A DNA stretch of 6,474 bases, taken from contig JBCBXF010000184.1 of NCBI GenBank assembly GCA_039816705.1, forward strand, positions 1-6,474, given 5' to 3'. Below, in pieces: positions 6,411 to 6,474 of this stretch. Numbering within the stretch: position 1 is the first letter of the stretch; every line of letters starts with the position of its first letter. The stretch comes from CALHAX01 sp039816705 (GTDB lineage: Bacteria > Pseudomonadota > Alphaproteobacteria > Rhizobiales > CALHAX01). The position numbers were made by a program, and so were the translations under genes. Below the pieces are notes generated by a model. It saw only the letters and a program-made list of their open reading frames with translations. It had not been told where the DNA came from and made no database searches.

Positions 6411-6474
6411 GTAAAGATCGAGTGTCTCCATGTTGCCGGTATCGGGCGCGTTGCAATTGAAGATTTCCGGCGCC
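6408..6474 (-). repeat. Right arm of the inverted repeat: chimeric contig end
   Basis: It is the exact reverse complement of 6267-6333, with a 74-base spacer (6334-6407) between the arms. It begins within the GAG-CC of the conserved MTEP motif, replaces the expected continuation of the dehydrogenase and introduces a stop after four bases. The shared GCC at the junction is a short microhomology. A foldback of this form is typical of multiple-displacement-amplification chimeras or of a misassembled contig end. Confidence 0.9.

Noticed and set aside
6412..6414. TAA as the natural stop of a short 138-residue acyl-CoA dehydrogenase
   Set aside because: It lies in the inverted copy of 6267-6333, and the protein would end within the conserved MTEP motif without its FAD and catalytic domains.
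6267..6474. A long hairpin as terminator, attachment site or mobile-element end
   Set aside because: The arms are perfect copies of coding sequence, the loop is 74 bases, no T-run follows and the contig ends exactly on the arm; a chimera explains it better.

Overview
The window looks like a complete contig or scaffold from a GC-rich proteobacterium, most likely an alphaproteobacterium. That placement rests on protein style (an alphaproteobacterial-type ArgE, an ectoine-utilisation EutC/EutD pair, an ACAD10/11-like acyl-CoA dehydrogenase), not on any marker gene. It is almost entirely coding, with no RNA genes, insertion sequences or CRISPR. A 10-N gap and a foldback at the right end mark it as draft assembly, possibly from amplified single-cell or metagenomic DNA.

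Left part, minus strand (positions 2-2057): a two-gene unit reading leftwards. eutC, an ornithine-cyclodeaminase/mu-crystallin family protein of ectoine utilisation, is followed 49 bases later by eutD/doeA, the M24-fold ectoine hydrolase, which runs off the left end. The hydrolase shows the fold without the usual metal-binding aspartates, as expected for ring opening through a covalent glutamate intermediate. Neither eutB nor a canonical eutE is visible; eutE could lie beyond the left edge.

Middle: a 115-base divergent intergenic region (2058-2172) separates eutC from a plus-strand series starting with an M20-family acetylornithine deacetylase-like enzyme (argE). The product of EutD, N-alpha-acetyl-diaminobutyrate, is the one-carbon-shorter homologue of the ArgE substrate. 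A role for this ArgE-like protein in ectoine breakdown is therefore an attractive but untested idea.

Right part, plus strand (3367-6410): a small zinc-ribbon SAM methyltransferase, a glutathione S-transferase interrupted by the N gap, a class III (CaiB/BaiF) CoA-transferase, and the N-terminal third of an acyl-CoA dehydrogenase. The last three are tightly packed (the GST stop abuts the CoA-transferase start, then a 4-base ATGA overlap) and look like a catabolic operon that activates an acid as a CoA thioester and then dehydrogenates it. The substrate cannot be read from the sequence. The final 67 bases are a perfect inverted copy of 6267-6333, so the stop codon ending the dehydrogenase is almost certainly an artefact. 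Real sequence ends at about 6410.
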